Origin: an uncultured Bacteroidales bacterium
GTDB taxonomy: Bacteria; Bacteroidota; Bacteroidia; Bacteroidales; UBA932
Length of the DNA stretch: 39,026 bases
Assembly: GCA_946625485.1 (NCBI GenBank)
Contig: CAMOTB010000009.1
Coordinates: forward strand, 1 to 39,026
Reading direction: 5' to 3'
Positions 1-8,419 of the stretch are shown here, one piece after another. A program made the translations under genes and the position numbers. Positions within the stretch are counted from its first letter, which is position 1, and the number at the start of each line of letters is the position of its first letter. Under the pieces are notes generated by a model. That model saw only the letters and a list, made by a program, of their open reading frames with translations, had not been told where the DNA came from and did not search any database.

Positions 1-2
1 AT

Positions 3-155
3 TGTTTCGATATGGTGGGACTGGAAGGCGGCGCCTCTGCGACGGCCGACAAAAGTGCACTGACCGTCAGCTGGACCGGTTCTGCCTCCAAAGTGGTCCT
101 CCATGCCAGCAACGGCCAGGTCCGCGTGGAGAAGATCACGGTTGAATTCGAATAA
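3..155 (+). CDS. C-terminal fragment of an unknown secreted/surface protein (5' end outside window)
   Basis: Frame 3 is open from the window edge to TAA at 153-155 (CFDMVGLEGGASATADKSALTVSWTGSASKVVLHASNGQVRVEKITVEFE*), 12 bp before the next same-strand gene. Confidence 0.6.
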   Translation, partial: CFDMVGLEGGASATADKSALTVSWTGSASKVVLHASNGQVRVEKITVEFE

Positions 156-167
156 AGGGAACGGACC

Positions 168-1355
168 ATGCGAAGGTTTTTCCATTACCTGTCAGGGATG
201 ATGCTCCCGCTCCTCTGCCTGCTGCAAGCCTGCGGGGGAGTGGAGGACGTGCGTCTCGAGCTGAGCTTGTCCGAGCCGGAGGTGACCTGCGATGCGGGTT
301 CCGTGTTCGCAAGGGTTCTTTCGGAGACCTCCTGGGAGCTCGAAATCGTTCCTCCGGTCGATTGGGCAAGCCTGCAGACAATGTCCGGCAGCGGCAGCAA
401 GAACAGCATCATCCTCAGCTATTCCGCCAACCGGGGTTCCGCTGCCCGAACCCTGACGGTCGTCGCTACGGCGGCGGGCGGCAAGGCGACGGCTTCTGCG
501 ACGCTCCGCCAGGGGGCCTACGTCGAGCCGGCCCCTTCGGGCGCTCAGGGTGGCCGGGCGGCTTCGGCTCCTTACCGGTGGCTGGAGCTGCCTGCGACTT
601 CCGCGGCGGACGGGATGGATTTCCTCTGGCACATGGTTGATGTGAACGGCAAGGCGGTCCGCAATTATTCCTGCTATTGGAACTACTCAGACCGGGTCTC
701 CATGTGGGTGGCCTATCCGCTCTGCGGCCTGTATCTGGGTTCCCTCTCCCGCAGCGATGCGTGGGGCTTCGATCCCTTCCTGCCGGCCGCCAGCCAGCAG
801 AATGTCGGCGGCGGTTACTGGGACGGCAACAACGGTCATTACGACCGGGGTCACCAGCTCCCTTCGGCGGACCGGACGGCCAATTATGCCATGAATGCGG
901 CGACCTTCTACGGGACCAACATGACTCCGCAGAAAAACTCCTTCAATGCCGGTCTCTGGGCTTCGCTGGAGTCGAAGGTGCGGGACTGGTCCCGCTCCTC
1001 GGATACCTTGTATGTCGTGACGGGCTGTGTCCTGGACGGGGCGAAATACTATGCCCTGGACCGCGCCAGCAACAAGATCACGGCCCCTGCGGCGTATTAC
1101 AAGGCCGTGCTGCGCTATGCCCCCTCTTCCTCCACGGGACTGGGACATTCCGGCTACATGGGCTGCGCCGTCTGGATGGAGCACAAGGAGACCGCTTCCT
1201 CGGCCAAGATGGACAAGACCTATTCGATGTCCATCGACGCCCTGGAGCAGAAGCTGGGCATCGACCTCTTCGTCAACCTGCCCGACAAAGTCGGCAAGAG
1301 CGTAGCGGACCAGATCGAAGCCGAAGACCCGCAAAAGATCAGTTGGTGGTGGTAA
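168..1355 (+). CDS. Lipoprotein with N-terminal BACON-like domain and C-terminal DNA/RNA non-specific endonuclease (NUC1) domain
   Basis: Lipobox-like LLCLLQAC; Ig-like BACON pattern (SWELEIVPPVDWASL...GSAARTLTVVA); NUC1 active-site motif YDRGHQLPSADR and downstream TPQKNSFNAGLWASLE. Confidence 0.87.
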   Translation: MRRFFHYLSGMMLPLLCLLQACGGVEDVRLELSLSEPEVTCDAGSVFARVLSETSWELEIVPPVDWASLQTMSGSGSKNSIILSYSANRGSAARTLTVVATAAGGKATASATLRQGAYVEPAPSGAQGGRAASAPYRWLELPATSAADGMDFLWHMVDVNGKAVRNYSCYWNYSDRVSMWVAYPLCGLYLGSLSRSDAWGFDPFLPAASQQNVGGGYWDGNNGHYDRGHQLPSADRTANYAMNAATFYGTNMTPQKNSFNAGLWASLESKVRDWSRSSDTLYVVTGCVLDGAKYYALDRASNKITAPAAYYKAVLRYAPSSSTGLGHSGYMGCAVWMEHKETASSAKMDKTYSMSIDALEQKLGIDLFVNLPDKVGKSVADQIEAEDPQKISWWW

Positions 1356-1376
1356 AACATGAAAAAACAGACAATT

Positions 1377-2456
1377 ATGCGTAAATATATCCTCCTCATC
1401 CTGGCCCTGTCCCTCAGCTGGTGTGCTCCGGCGCAGCAGAAGATCGGACCCGGCTATATCATCGGGTTCTACAACCTGGAGAACCTCTTCGATACCTATC
1501 ACGACGAGGGCAAGAATGACTATGAATACCTCCCGGACGGTTCCAACAACTGGACGGAGGCCAAATATGAGAAGAAACTCCACAACATGGCGACCGTGAT
1601 CCGGGCCATGGCCGACGACAACGGACGCTTCCATACCATCTTGGGCGTCAGCGAGATCGAGAACCGCCATGTGCTGGAAGACCTGGTCAGCCAGCCGGAG
1701 ATCGCGGCGGCCAATTTCCAGATCGTCCATTATGACGGTCCGGACCGCCGCGGCGTGGACGTGGCGCTGCTCTACCGCCCGGACCAGTTCAAGGTCCTGG
1801 AGAGCCGCTCGATCCCGTTCACCTTCGACAGCGAGATCAAGTTTGAATATACGCCCGAAGAGCAGGCGCAGTTCCGTACCCGTGACATCCTGATGGTCCG
1901 GGGCATGATCGAAGACGAGATGTACGCTTTCTTCGTCTGCCATCTTCCTTCCCGTCTGGGCAGCAAGGGAAATGACCTGCGCAGCCGCGGGGGAGAGATC
2001 ATCTACCAGACTTCGATGGAACTGATGCGCCAGTATCCCGGGATCAAGATTGCGGCGATGGGAGACATGAATGACAATCCCGACGACGATTCGATGGCAA
2101 TCTACCTCCACGGGCGCGAGACGCTGGAAGAGGTCGGGCCGGAGGATTTCTATTCTCCTTTCCTGTCCATGCTCAAGGCGGGCTTCGGTTCGCTGGCGTA
2201 TCGCGGGGAGTGGAACATCTACGACCTGATCCTGGTCAATGAGGCCCTGGCGAAAGGCACGTCCGGCAAGTACAAGCTGCAACCCCTGGTCAAGCAGCGC
2301 AAGAAAGTGTTCTACGGCCGTATCTTCCAGAAGGATTTCATGACGCAACAGGAAGGACAGTACAAGGGGACGCCGTTCCGCACTTTCTCCAACGGGGCTT
2401 TCGTGAACGGTTATTCCGACCACTATCCGACCTATATTCTCATCGGTAAAAAATAA
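1377..2456 (+). CDS. Endonuclease/exonuclease/phosphatase (EEP) family secreted protein (ORF open from 1359)
   Basis: Signal peptide MRKYILLILALSLSWCAPAQ; GFYNLENLFD, GVSEIENRHVL, AAMGDMNDNPDDDS and GYSDHYPTYI fit the EEP fold; start at 1377 gives a cleaner signal peptide. Confidence 0.88.
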   Translation: MRKYILLILALSLSWCAPAQQKIGPGYIIGFYNLENLFDTYHDEGKNDYEYLPDGSNNWTEAKYEKKLHNMATVIRAMADDNGRFHTILGVSEIENRHVLEDLVSQPEIAAANFQIVHYDGPDRRGVDVALLYRPDQFKVLESRSIPFTFDSEIKFEYTPEEQAQFRTRDILMVRGMIEDEMYAFFVCHLPSRLGSKGNDLRSRGGEIIYQTSMELMRQYPGIKIAAMGDMNDNPDDDSMAIYLHGRETLEEVGPEDFYSPFLSMLKAGFGSLAYRGEWNIYDLILVNEALAKGTSGKYKLQPLVKQRKKVFYGRIFQKDFMTQQEGQYKGTPFRTFSNGAFVNGYSDHYPTYILIGKK

Positions 2457-2465
2457 AGATTCGAT

Positions 2466-5387
2466 ATGTTCAAGAAATTTACCCTTGCAGTATCCCTGCT
2501 GCTGATGTGCGTCTCCCTGGCTGCCCAGGTGACCGGTGGTGTCAAAGGCACCATCGTCAGCCGCGCCGACCGTTCTCCGATCGCCGGAGCGGAACTGACG
2601 CTCTTCAACGGGACGGACTTCGTCGCGGAGGCGGTCTCCGGTAAGGACGGTACCTTCTTTGTCGGGAACCTGCCGGACGGGATCTACAACCTTGTGATCT
2701 CCAGCGATGAATTCATGGATACGCAGGTCAACGTGACCGTCAATGACGGTTATGTCAAAAACATGTTCAACCTCTCGCTTTCACCGCGTGTGAGCGAGCA
2801 GGAGCTGGATATGTCCAATTTCTCAGAGTTTGACCTGGAAGATTCCGGCTACAGCGACAATCCGACCTTGCTCTTTGCGCAGAACGACGTGTTCACGAAC
2901 ATGGCGGGCTACAATTTCAGCGCCATCCGCTTCAAGACGCGCGGTTACGGCAGCGAGACGCAGGATGTCTATCTGGCGGGCGTGCGGATGAACGATGCGA
3001 TCACGGACTACAGTCCGTTCTCGCTCTGGAGCGGCCTCAACGAGGCGACCCGCACCAAGGAAGCGACCATCGGCCTGGAACCCTCCCGCTACGGTTTCGG
3101 CGGCATCAACGGCATCACCAACATCCCGGGCAACGCCTCGTCGATGCGCGTGGGCCTGCGGGGCAGTGTGCTGACCAACAGCGCAATGTACCGCCTCCGC
3201 CTGATGCTGTCCTACGGCTCCGGCGTCCTGGACAACGGTTGGGCTTATGCCTTCAACATTTCGACCCGCCTGGGCGGCAATGACTGGATCAAGGGCGTGT
3301 ATTACAAGTCCTTCGCCTATTACGGCGCCGTGGAGAAGAACTGGCACGACACCCACCGGCTCGGGCTGGTCTTCATGGCTTCCCCGGGCGAGCGCGGTGC
3401 GCAGAACTCCTCCACGCAGGAAGTTTACGACCTGATGGGGGACAATATGTACAACTCCAACTGGGGCTGGTACAACGGGCAGATCCGCAACGCCCGTGTC
3501 CGCCGTACCCATGAGCCGATCGCCATCCTCAAATACGACTTCACTCCTTCGGAAAAGTTCAACCTGGCTGCCACCTTGCTGTACCGTTTCGGCAAGAACG
3601 GCTATACCGCACTGGACTGGTATGACGCGGCGGATCCGCGCCCGGACTATTACCGCAACCTCCCCAGCTATTTCTACAATGAGAATCCGGACTTCAACCG
3701 GACCGACCTGCGCAAAGCGGCTTGGGCCCGCGAAGCCTGGGAGAGCAACTATGTCAATACGACCCATATCAACTGGGATCGGCTCTACACGGTCAACAGG
3801 ATGAATCTCAACGAGTTCGGCTATGCGCGTTCGAAATACGTGCAGGAGGAGCGCCATGTGGACCAGAAGGACCTCAACTTCGCCCTTTCCACCCAGTGGA
3901 AGCCCAAGCGCTGGTATGAACTGGACGGCGGCATCGAAGCCAAGCTGAACCGGACCGAGAATTACAAGAAGATCGCCGACCTGCTGGGCGGAGAGTATTT
4001 CGTGGACCTGGACAACTTTGCGGAGCGCGATTTCGCTTCCAACCGGGCTCGCGTCCAGAATGACCTGGATTACTATTTCATGGCCGGCGCCGCCCGCGTC
4101 TTGCACAAGGGAGACAAGTACGGTTATGACTATCTCGCCCATGTGCATAAGTACAATGTCTGGCTGGACAATCATTTCAAGGCCGGGGCCTTCCGTGCCC
4201 ACGTGGCCGGTCAGATCGGCAACCATACGCTCTGGCGTGAGGGCCTGGTGCGAAAGGGCCTCTTCGCCGGCCTGGATGACAAGGGCAACATCATTTATGA
4301 TGAAGAAGGCAATCCGCTGACGAGTTATGATTCGTTCGGCGAGGTGATCACTTCCAAGGGCAATTCCAAGAAGGCGCATTTCCTGACCTGGGCGGTCAAG
4401 AGCGGCGTGGAACTGGCCCTGGGCAGCCGCGTCCGCGTGTACGGCAACCTGGGTTATTTCCATGACGCGCCGACTTTCAACCAGTCCTTCCTGTCGCCCC
4501 GCACGCGCAACAGCCTCATCCCGGACCTGACGACGATCAAGACCTTCTCGGGCGACATCAACGCCCAGTATTCCTACCACGGCGTCAACATGCGGGTCAC
4601 GCTCTTCTATACCAACATCATGGACCAGAGCACGATGCGCAGCTATTACAACGACCTCCAGGGTTCCTTCGTCAATGCCGCCATGAGCAACATCGACGAA
4701 GTCCACAAGGGCGTGGAGTTCGGCTTCAAGATGCCGACCCCGGTCACCAACCTGTCGCTGCAGGGCGTGCTCAGCTGGGGTGAGTACTACTATACCTCCA
4801 ACCCCTACATGACCATGACGGTGGACAACAGTTCGGAAGTGGTCGTCGATCATCAGATCGTCCCTTACTGGCAGAGTCACCCGGTGTTCAAACGCGACGC
4901 CGAGGGCACGATCACCAACCAGATCGATCACTATCAGAGGCATTATGTCCCCTCGACGCCCCAGCTGGCGGCGAGCCTGGGCCTGGCTTACAACAAGAAC
5001 TACTGGTTCATCGATGCGGATGTGGATTACTTCTCCCATTCCTATCTGGAGATGAGCCCGCTCAGCCGTACCGACATGGCGACGGCCGGCGGCGACGGCG
5101 TGATTACGCCCGTCGAGGTCGAGGCAATGGCCTCTCAGGAGCGTTTCAACCCGGCCTTCCTGGTCAACTGCAGCGTGGGCAAGTCCTGGTATCGCCGGGG
5201 CCATCAGATCGGCTTCTCGCTCCAGGTCAAGAACCTGCTCAACAACCGCGGGGTCAAGACCGGCGGTTACGAGCAGACCCGCCTGGTCGACGACACCAAG
5301 AGCGGGGAGCGCTACTATCCCTTCGATCCCAAGTATTTCTATATGAGCGGAATCAACTATATGTTGAATGTTTACTTCAGATTCTAG
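2466..5387 (+). CDS. TonB-dependent receptor with N-terminal carboxypeptidase-regulatory-like domain
   Basis: Signal peptide, GGVKGTIVSRADRSPIAGAELTLF domain, plug-like region (VYLAGVRMNDAITDYSPFSLWSGLNEA), aromatic C-terminal strand ending YMLNVYFRF. Confidence 0.9.
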   Translation: MFKKFTLAVSLLLMCVSLAAQVTGGVKGTIVSRADRSPIAGAELTLFNGTDFVAEAVSGKDGTFFVGNLPDGIYNLVISSDEFMDTQVNVTVNDGYVKNMFNLSLSPRVSEQELDMSNFSEFDLEDSGYSDNPTLLFAQNDVFTNMAGYNFSAIRFKTRGYGSETQDVYLAGVRMNDAITDYSPFSLWSGLNEATRTKEATIGLEPSRYGFGGINGITNIPGNASSMRVGLRGSVLTNSAMYRLRLMLSYGSGVLDNGWAYAFNISTRLGGNDWIKGVYYKSFAYYGAVEKNWHDTHRLGLVFMASPGERGAQNSSTQEVYDLMGDNMYNSNWGWYNGQIRNARVRRTHEPIAILKYDFTPSEKFNLAATLLYRFGKNGYTALDWYDAADPRPDYYRNLPSYFYNENPDFNRTDLRKAAWAREAWESNYVNTTHINWDRLYTVNRMNLNEFGYARSKYVQEERHVDQKDLNFALSTQWKPKRWYELDGGIEAKLNRTENYKKIADLLGGEYFVDLDNFAERDFASNRARVQNDLDYYFMAGAARVLHKGDKYGYDYLAHVHKYNVWLDNHFKAGAFRAHVAGQIGNHTLWREGLVRKGLFAGLDDKGNIIYDEEGNPLTSYDSFGEVITSKGNSKKAHFLTWAVKSGVELALGSRVRVYGNLGYFHDAPTFNQSFLSPRTRNSLIPDLTTIKTFSGDINAQYSYHGVNMRVTLFYTNIMDQSTMRSYYNDLQGSFVNAAMSNIDEVHKGVEFGFKMPTPVTNLSLQGVLSWGEYYYTSNPYMTMTVDNSSEVVVDHQIVPYWQSHPVFKRDAEGTITNQIDHYQRHYVPSTPQLAASLGLAYNKNYWFIDADVDYFSHSYLEMSPLSRTDMATAGGDGVITPVEVEAMASQERFNPAFLVNCSVGKSWYRRGHQIGFSLQVKNLLNNRGVKTGGYEQTRLVDDTKSGERYYPFDPKYFYMSGINYMLNVYFRF

Positions 5388-5393
5388 GCGCGT

Positions 5394-6386
5394 ATGAAAA
5401 AGATCTTTGTCTGGCTGCTTGCAGCCCTGTTTATGACCGTCTCCTGCGACATCTATCCGGCCGCGGAAGAGACGCAGCCCTCGGATCCCTTTGCGGATGT
5501 CCCCGAGGTCAATACGACCATCGCCCAGCTGAAGGCGCTCTACACCAAGCCGGGACAGCCGGTCGTCATCACGGACGACCTGGTCATCGGCGGACAGGTG
5601 ATTTCTTCGGACGAGTCCGGCAATATCTACCGGAGTTTCTATATCCAGGACGAGACCGGTGCCATCGAGATCAAGATCGGCAAATCGTCCCTGTATAATG
5701 ACTACAAGCTGGGCCAGTGGGTCTATGTCAAGTGCAAAGGCCTGGCACTGGGCCAGTACGGCGGCATGCTCCAGATCGGTTACCGGACGGACCAGCCGGC
5801 CTGGATCGAGGCGACGTCTTCGTATGAGACCAATTACATGGATGTCCAGTACCTGATCGACGCCCATATCTTCCGGGGCAAGCTGGACAAGCCGGTCGAA
5901 CCGATGCTGATCGGCGAGGCCGGGATCAAGGATGAGGCCAATTTCGGCCGCTACGTCCGGATCGAGGGCCTGACCTATGGCAACCAGATCTTCGTGATCC
6001 TGTATGACAAGGCGGACAATTCCACCTATCTGAGCGACAAGACTTATGGCGTGGATACCTGGGCGATGTCGCTGAACGGCTTCAAGTCTTACATGACTCC
6101 GAACGGGAAGGTCGAGCCCCAGAACGCTTTCGACGGAGCGGTTACCAAGGAGAATTGGCAGGGCTTGTATGACGCTGCCTCGGCTTACACCCTCAGCCAG
6201 TATTTCAAGTTGGGCAAGACCGACCTGCAGGTCCGCACCAGCGGTTATGCCAAGTTCGCGGATGCCAAGATCTACCGTAAGATCCTTGCCGGATACAAGG
6301 TCAACCTGACCGGCATCCTGACCTATTACAACGGGAACAACCAGTTCACGCTGATCGACCTGAACGGCGTGGAAATCGTGGATTGA
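5394..6386 (+). CDS. DUF5689-type lipoprotein with OB-fold-like region
   Basis: Lipobox FMTVSC; VVITDDLVIGGQVISSDESGNIYRSFYIQDETGAIEIKIG...GQWVYVKCKGLALGQYGGMLQIGY resembles DUF5689/OB-like domains. Confidence 0.72.
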   Translation: MKKIFVWLLAALFMTVSCDIYPAAEETQPSDPFADVPEVNTTIAQLKALYTKPGQPVVITDDLVIGGQVISSDESGNIYRSFYIQDETGAIEIKIGKSSLYNDYKLGQWVYVKCKGLALGQYGGMLQIGYRTDQPAWIEATSSYETNYMDVQYLIDAHIFRGKLDKPVEPMLIGEAGIKDEANFGRYVRIEGLTYGNQIFVILYDKADNSTYLSDKTYGVDTWAMSLNGFKSYMTPNGKVEPQNAFDGAVTKENWQGLYDAASAYTLSQYFKLGKTDLQVRTSGYAKFADAKIYRKILAGYKVNLTGILTYYNGNNQFTLIDLNGVEIVD

Positions 6387-6388
6387 TC

Positions 6389-8413
6389 ATGAAAAAGATT
6401 GTTTTATTCCTTGCCGCAGCCATGGCTCTTGCTTCCTGCGCCCAGCGCACCAATCCTTTCCTGGCGGAGTGGAATACGCCTTATGGCATCCCTCCGTTCG
6501 ACCAGATCCAATATGCCGATTACATCCCTGCCGTGAAGGCCGGCATCGAGGCCCAGCAGGCGGAGATCGATGCGATCGTCGCTTCGCAGGAGGCGCCGAC
6601 CTTTGAGAGCGTGATCGCTCCCTTCGACCGCAGCGGCGGCCTGCTCGCCAAGGTGACGGGCGTGCTGTACAACGTCTCCGAGACGGAGAACTGCCCCGAG
6701 ATGGAGGCCATCATCGAGGAAGCGACACCGCTCCTGTCCGCCTATGAGGACGGCATCTATATGAATAAGGACTTGTACCGCAAGGTCGCCGCCGTCTATG
6801 AGGCCGACCAGAGCGGACTGACCCGCGAGCAGCAGGTGGTCCTGAAAAAGATCTATGAAGCCTTCCAGCGCAACGGCGTCGGCCTGGATGACGCCGCGCA
6901 GGCAGAACTCAAGCAGATCAATACCGACATGGCGGCCAAGATCAACAAGATCGGCAACAACATCCTGGCGGAGTCCAACGCGTTCAAGCAGGAATTTGGC
7001 ATCAGCGTATCGGCCTATCCGGTCGCGATGACCGAGACGGCCGACCGCGCCCTGCGAGAGAAGATGTTCAAGGCCTATTCCATGCGGGGCCACAACGGCA
7101 ACGACAATGACAACCGCGCCCTGATCCTGGACGTGATGCGCCTGCGGATCCGCAAGGCCCGGATCATGGGTTTTGACAATCCGGCGGATTATATCCTTGA
7201 GAACAAGATGGCCCACGACCACGGGACGGTGGATGCCTTCCTGGCCGATATCATGAAGGCCGCTGTCGCCAAGGCCAAGGACGAGATCGTGGACATGCAG
7301 GCGGTGATGGACGAGGATGTCAAGGCCGGACTGCTTCCGGCCGGCAGCAAGATCCAGCCCTGGGATTGGTGGTATTATGCCGAGCGGGTGCGCAAGGCCA
7401 AATATGACCTGGACGAGAATCTGACGAAGCCTTATTTCGAGGCGGGTCATGTCAAGAAGGGCCTCTTCCAGGCCGCCAAGACCCTGTACGGCGTCAATGT
7501 CGAGGAGATCGAAGGCGTGCCCGTGTACAATCCGGCGGTCCAGACCTATAAGCTGACCTACGACGACGGCTCGCTGATCGGTATCTTCACGACCGATTAT
7601 TTCCCGCGGGACTCCAAGCGGGGCGGGGCCTGGATGAACAACATCCGGGAGCAGTATGTGGATGAGGCCGGCAACGACATCCGTCCGATCATCGTCAACG
7701 TGGGCAATTTCTCCGCCCCGGACAGCAACGGCGTGGCTCTGCTGAGCGTGGACAATGTCGAAACGGCCTTCCATGAGTTCGGCCACGCGCTGCACGGCCT
7801 GTTGACGAAGTGCCATTACAAGACGGTCAGCGGCACGAGCGTGGCGCGCGATTTCGTCGAGGTTTTCTCCCAGTTCAATGAGAACTTTGCCTTCCAGCCC
7901 GAGCTCCTGGCTCAGTATGCGAAGCATTATCAGACGGGCGAAGTGATCCCTGCCGACCTGGTCGCCAAGATCAATGCGGCGAGCAAGTTCAACCAGGGTT
8001 TCATGACGACGGAGCTCTGCGCCGCTTCCATCCTGGACATGAAATGGCATGAGCTGACGGAGATCCCGGCCGATGCGGGCCTTGAGTTCATCGATGCTTT
8101 CGAGGCCAAGGTCTGCCAGGAGATGGGCTTGATCGATGAGATCATCCCGCGCTACCGCACGACCTATTTCAACCACATCTTCGGCAGCGGGTACAGCGCC
8201 GGTTACTACGGCTACCTCTGGGCCGAGGTGCTGGACAAGGATGCCTTCTCCAAGTTTGAGGAAGAAGGGGTGTGGAACACGGATTTGTCCCGCCGCTTCA
8301 AGGAGACCTTCCTGGAGAAGGGCGGCAGCGAGGAGCCGATGGTACTCTTCAAGGAGTTTATGGGCCGTGAGCCCCGGACGGAACCGTTCCTGAAGGGACG
8401 CGGGCTGCTCTGA
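6389..8413 (+). CDS. dcp: M3 family metallopeptidase, peptidyl-dipeptidase Dcp-like lipoprotein
   Basis: HEFGHALHGLL zinc motif (codons at 7772-7786), NPFLAEWNTPYGIPPFDQI N-terminus, C-terminal FNHIFGSGYSAGYYGYLWAEVLDKDAF; lipobox ALASC. Confidence 0.92.
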   Translation: MKKIVLFLAAAMALASCAQRTNPFLAEWNTPYGIPPFDQIQYADYIPAVKAGIEAQQAEIDAIVASQEAPTFESVIAPFDRSGGLLAKVTGVLYNVSETENCPEMEAIIEEATPLLSAYEDGIYMNKDLYRKVAAVYEADQSGLTREQQVVLKKIYEAFQRNGVGLDDAAQAELKQINTDMAAKINKIGNNILAESNAFKQEFGISVSAYPVAMTETADRALREKMFKAYSMRGHNGNDNDNRALILDVMRLRIRKARIMGFDNPADYILENKMAHDHGTVDAFLADIMKAAVAKAKDEIVDMQAVMDEDVKAGLLPAGSKIQPWDWWYYAERVRKAKYDLDENLTKPYFEAGHVKKGLFQAAKTLYGVNVEEIEGVPVYNPAVQTYKLTYDDGSLIGIFTTDYFPRDSKRGGAWMNNIREQYVDEAGNDIRPIIVNVGNFSAPDSNGVALLSVDNVETAFHEFGHALHGLLTKCHYKTVSGTSVARDFVEVFSQFNENFAFQPELLAQYAKHYQTGEVIPADLVAKINAASKFNQGFMTTELCAASILDMKWHELTEIPADAGLEFIDAFEAKVCQEMGLIDEIIPRYRTTYFNHIFGSGYSAGYYGYLWAEVLDKDAFSKFEEEGVWNTDLSRRFKETFLEKGGSEEPMVLFKEFMGREPRTEPFLKGRGLL

Positions 8414-8419
8414 TCAGGG

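Noticed and set aside
2823-5867. 1014-aa minus-strand ORF
   Set aside because: Codon-aligned shadow of the TonB receptor and DUF5689 genes.
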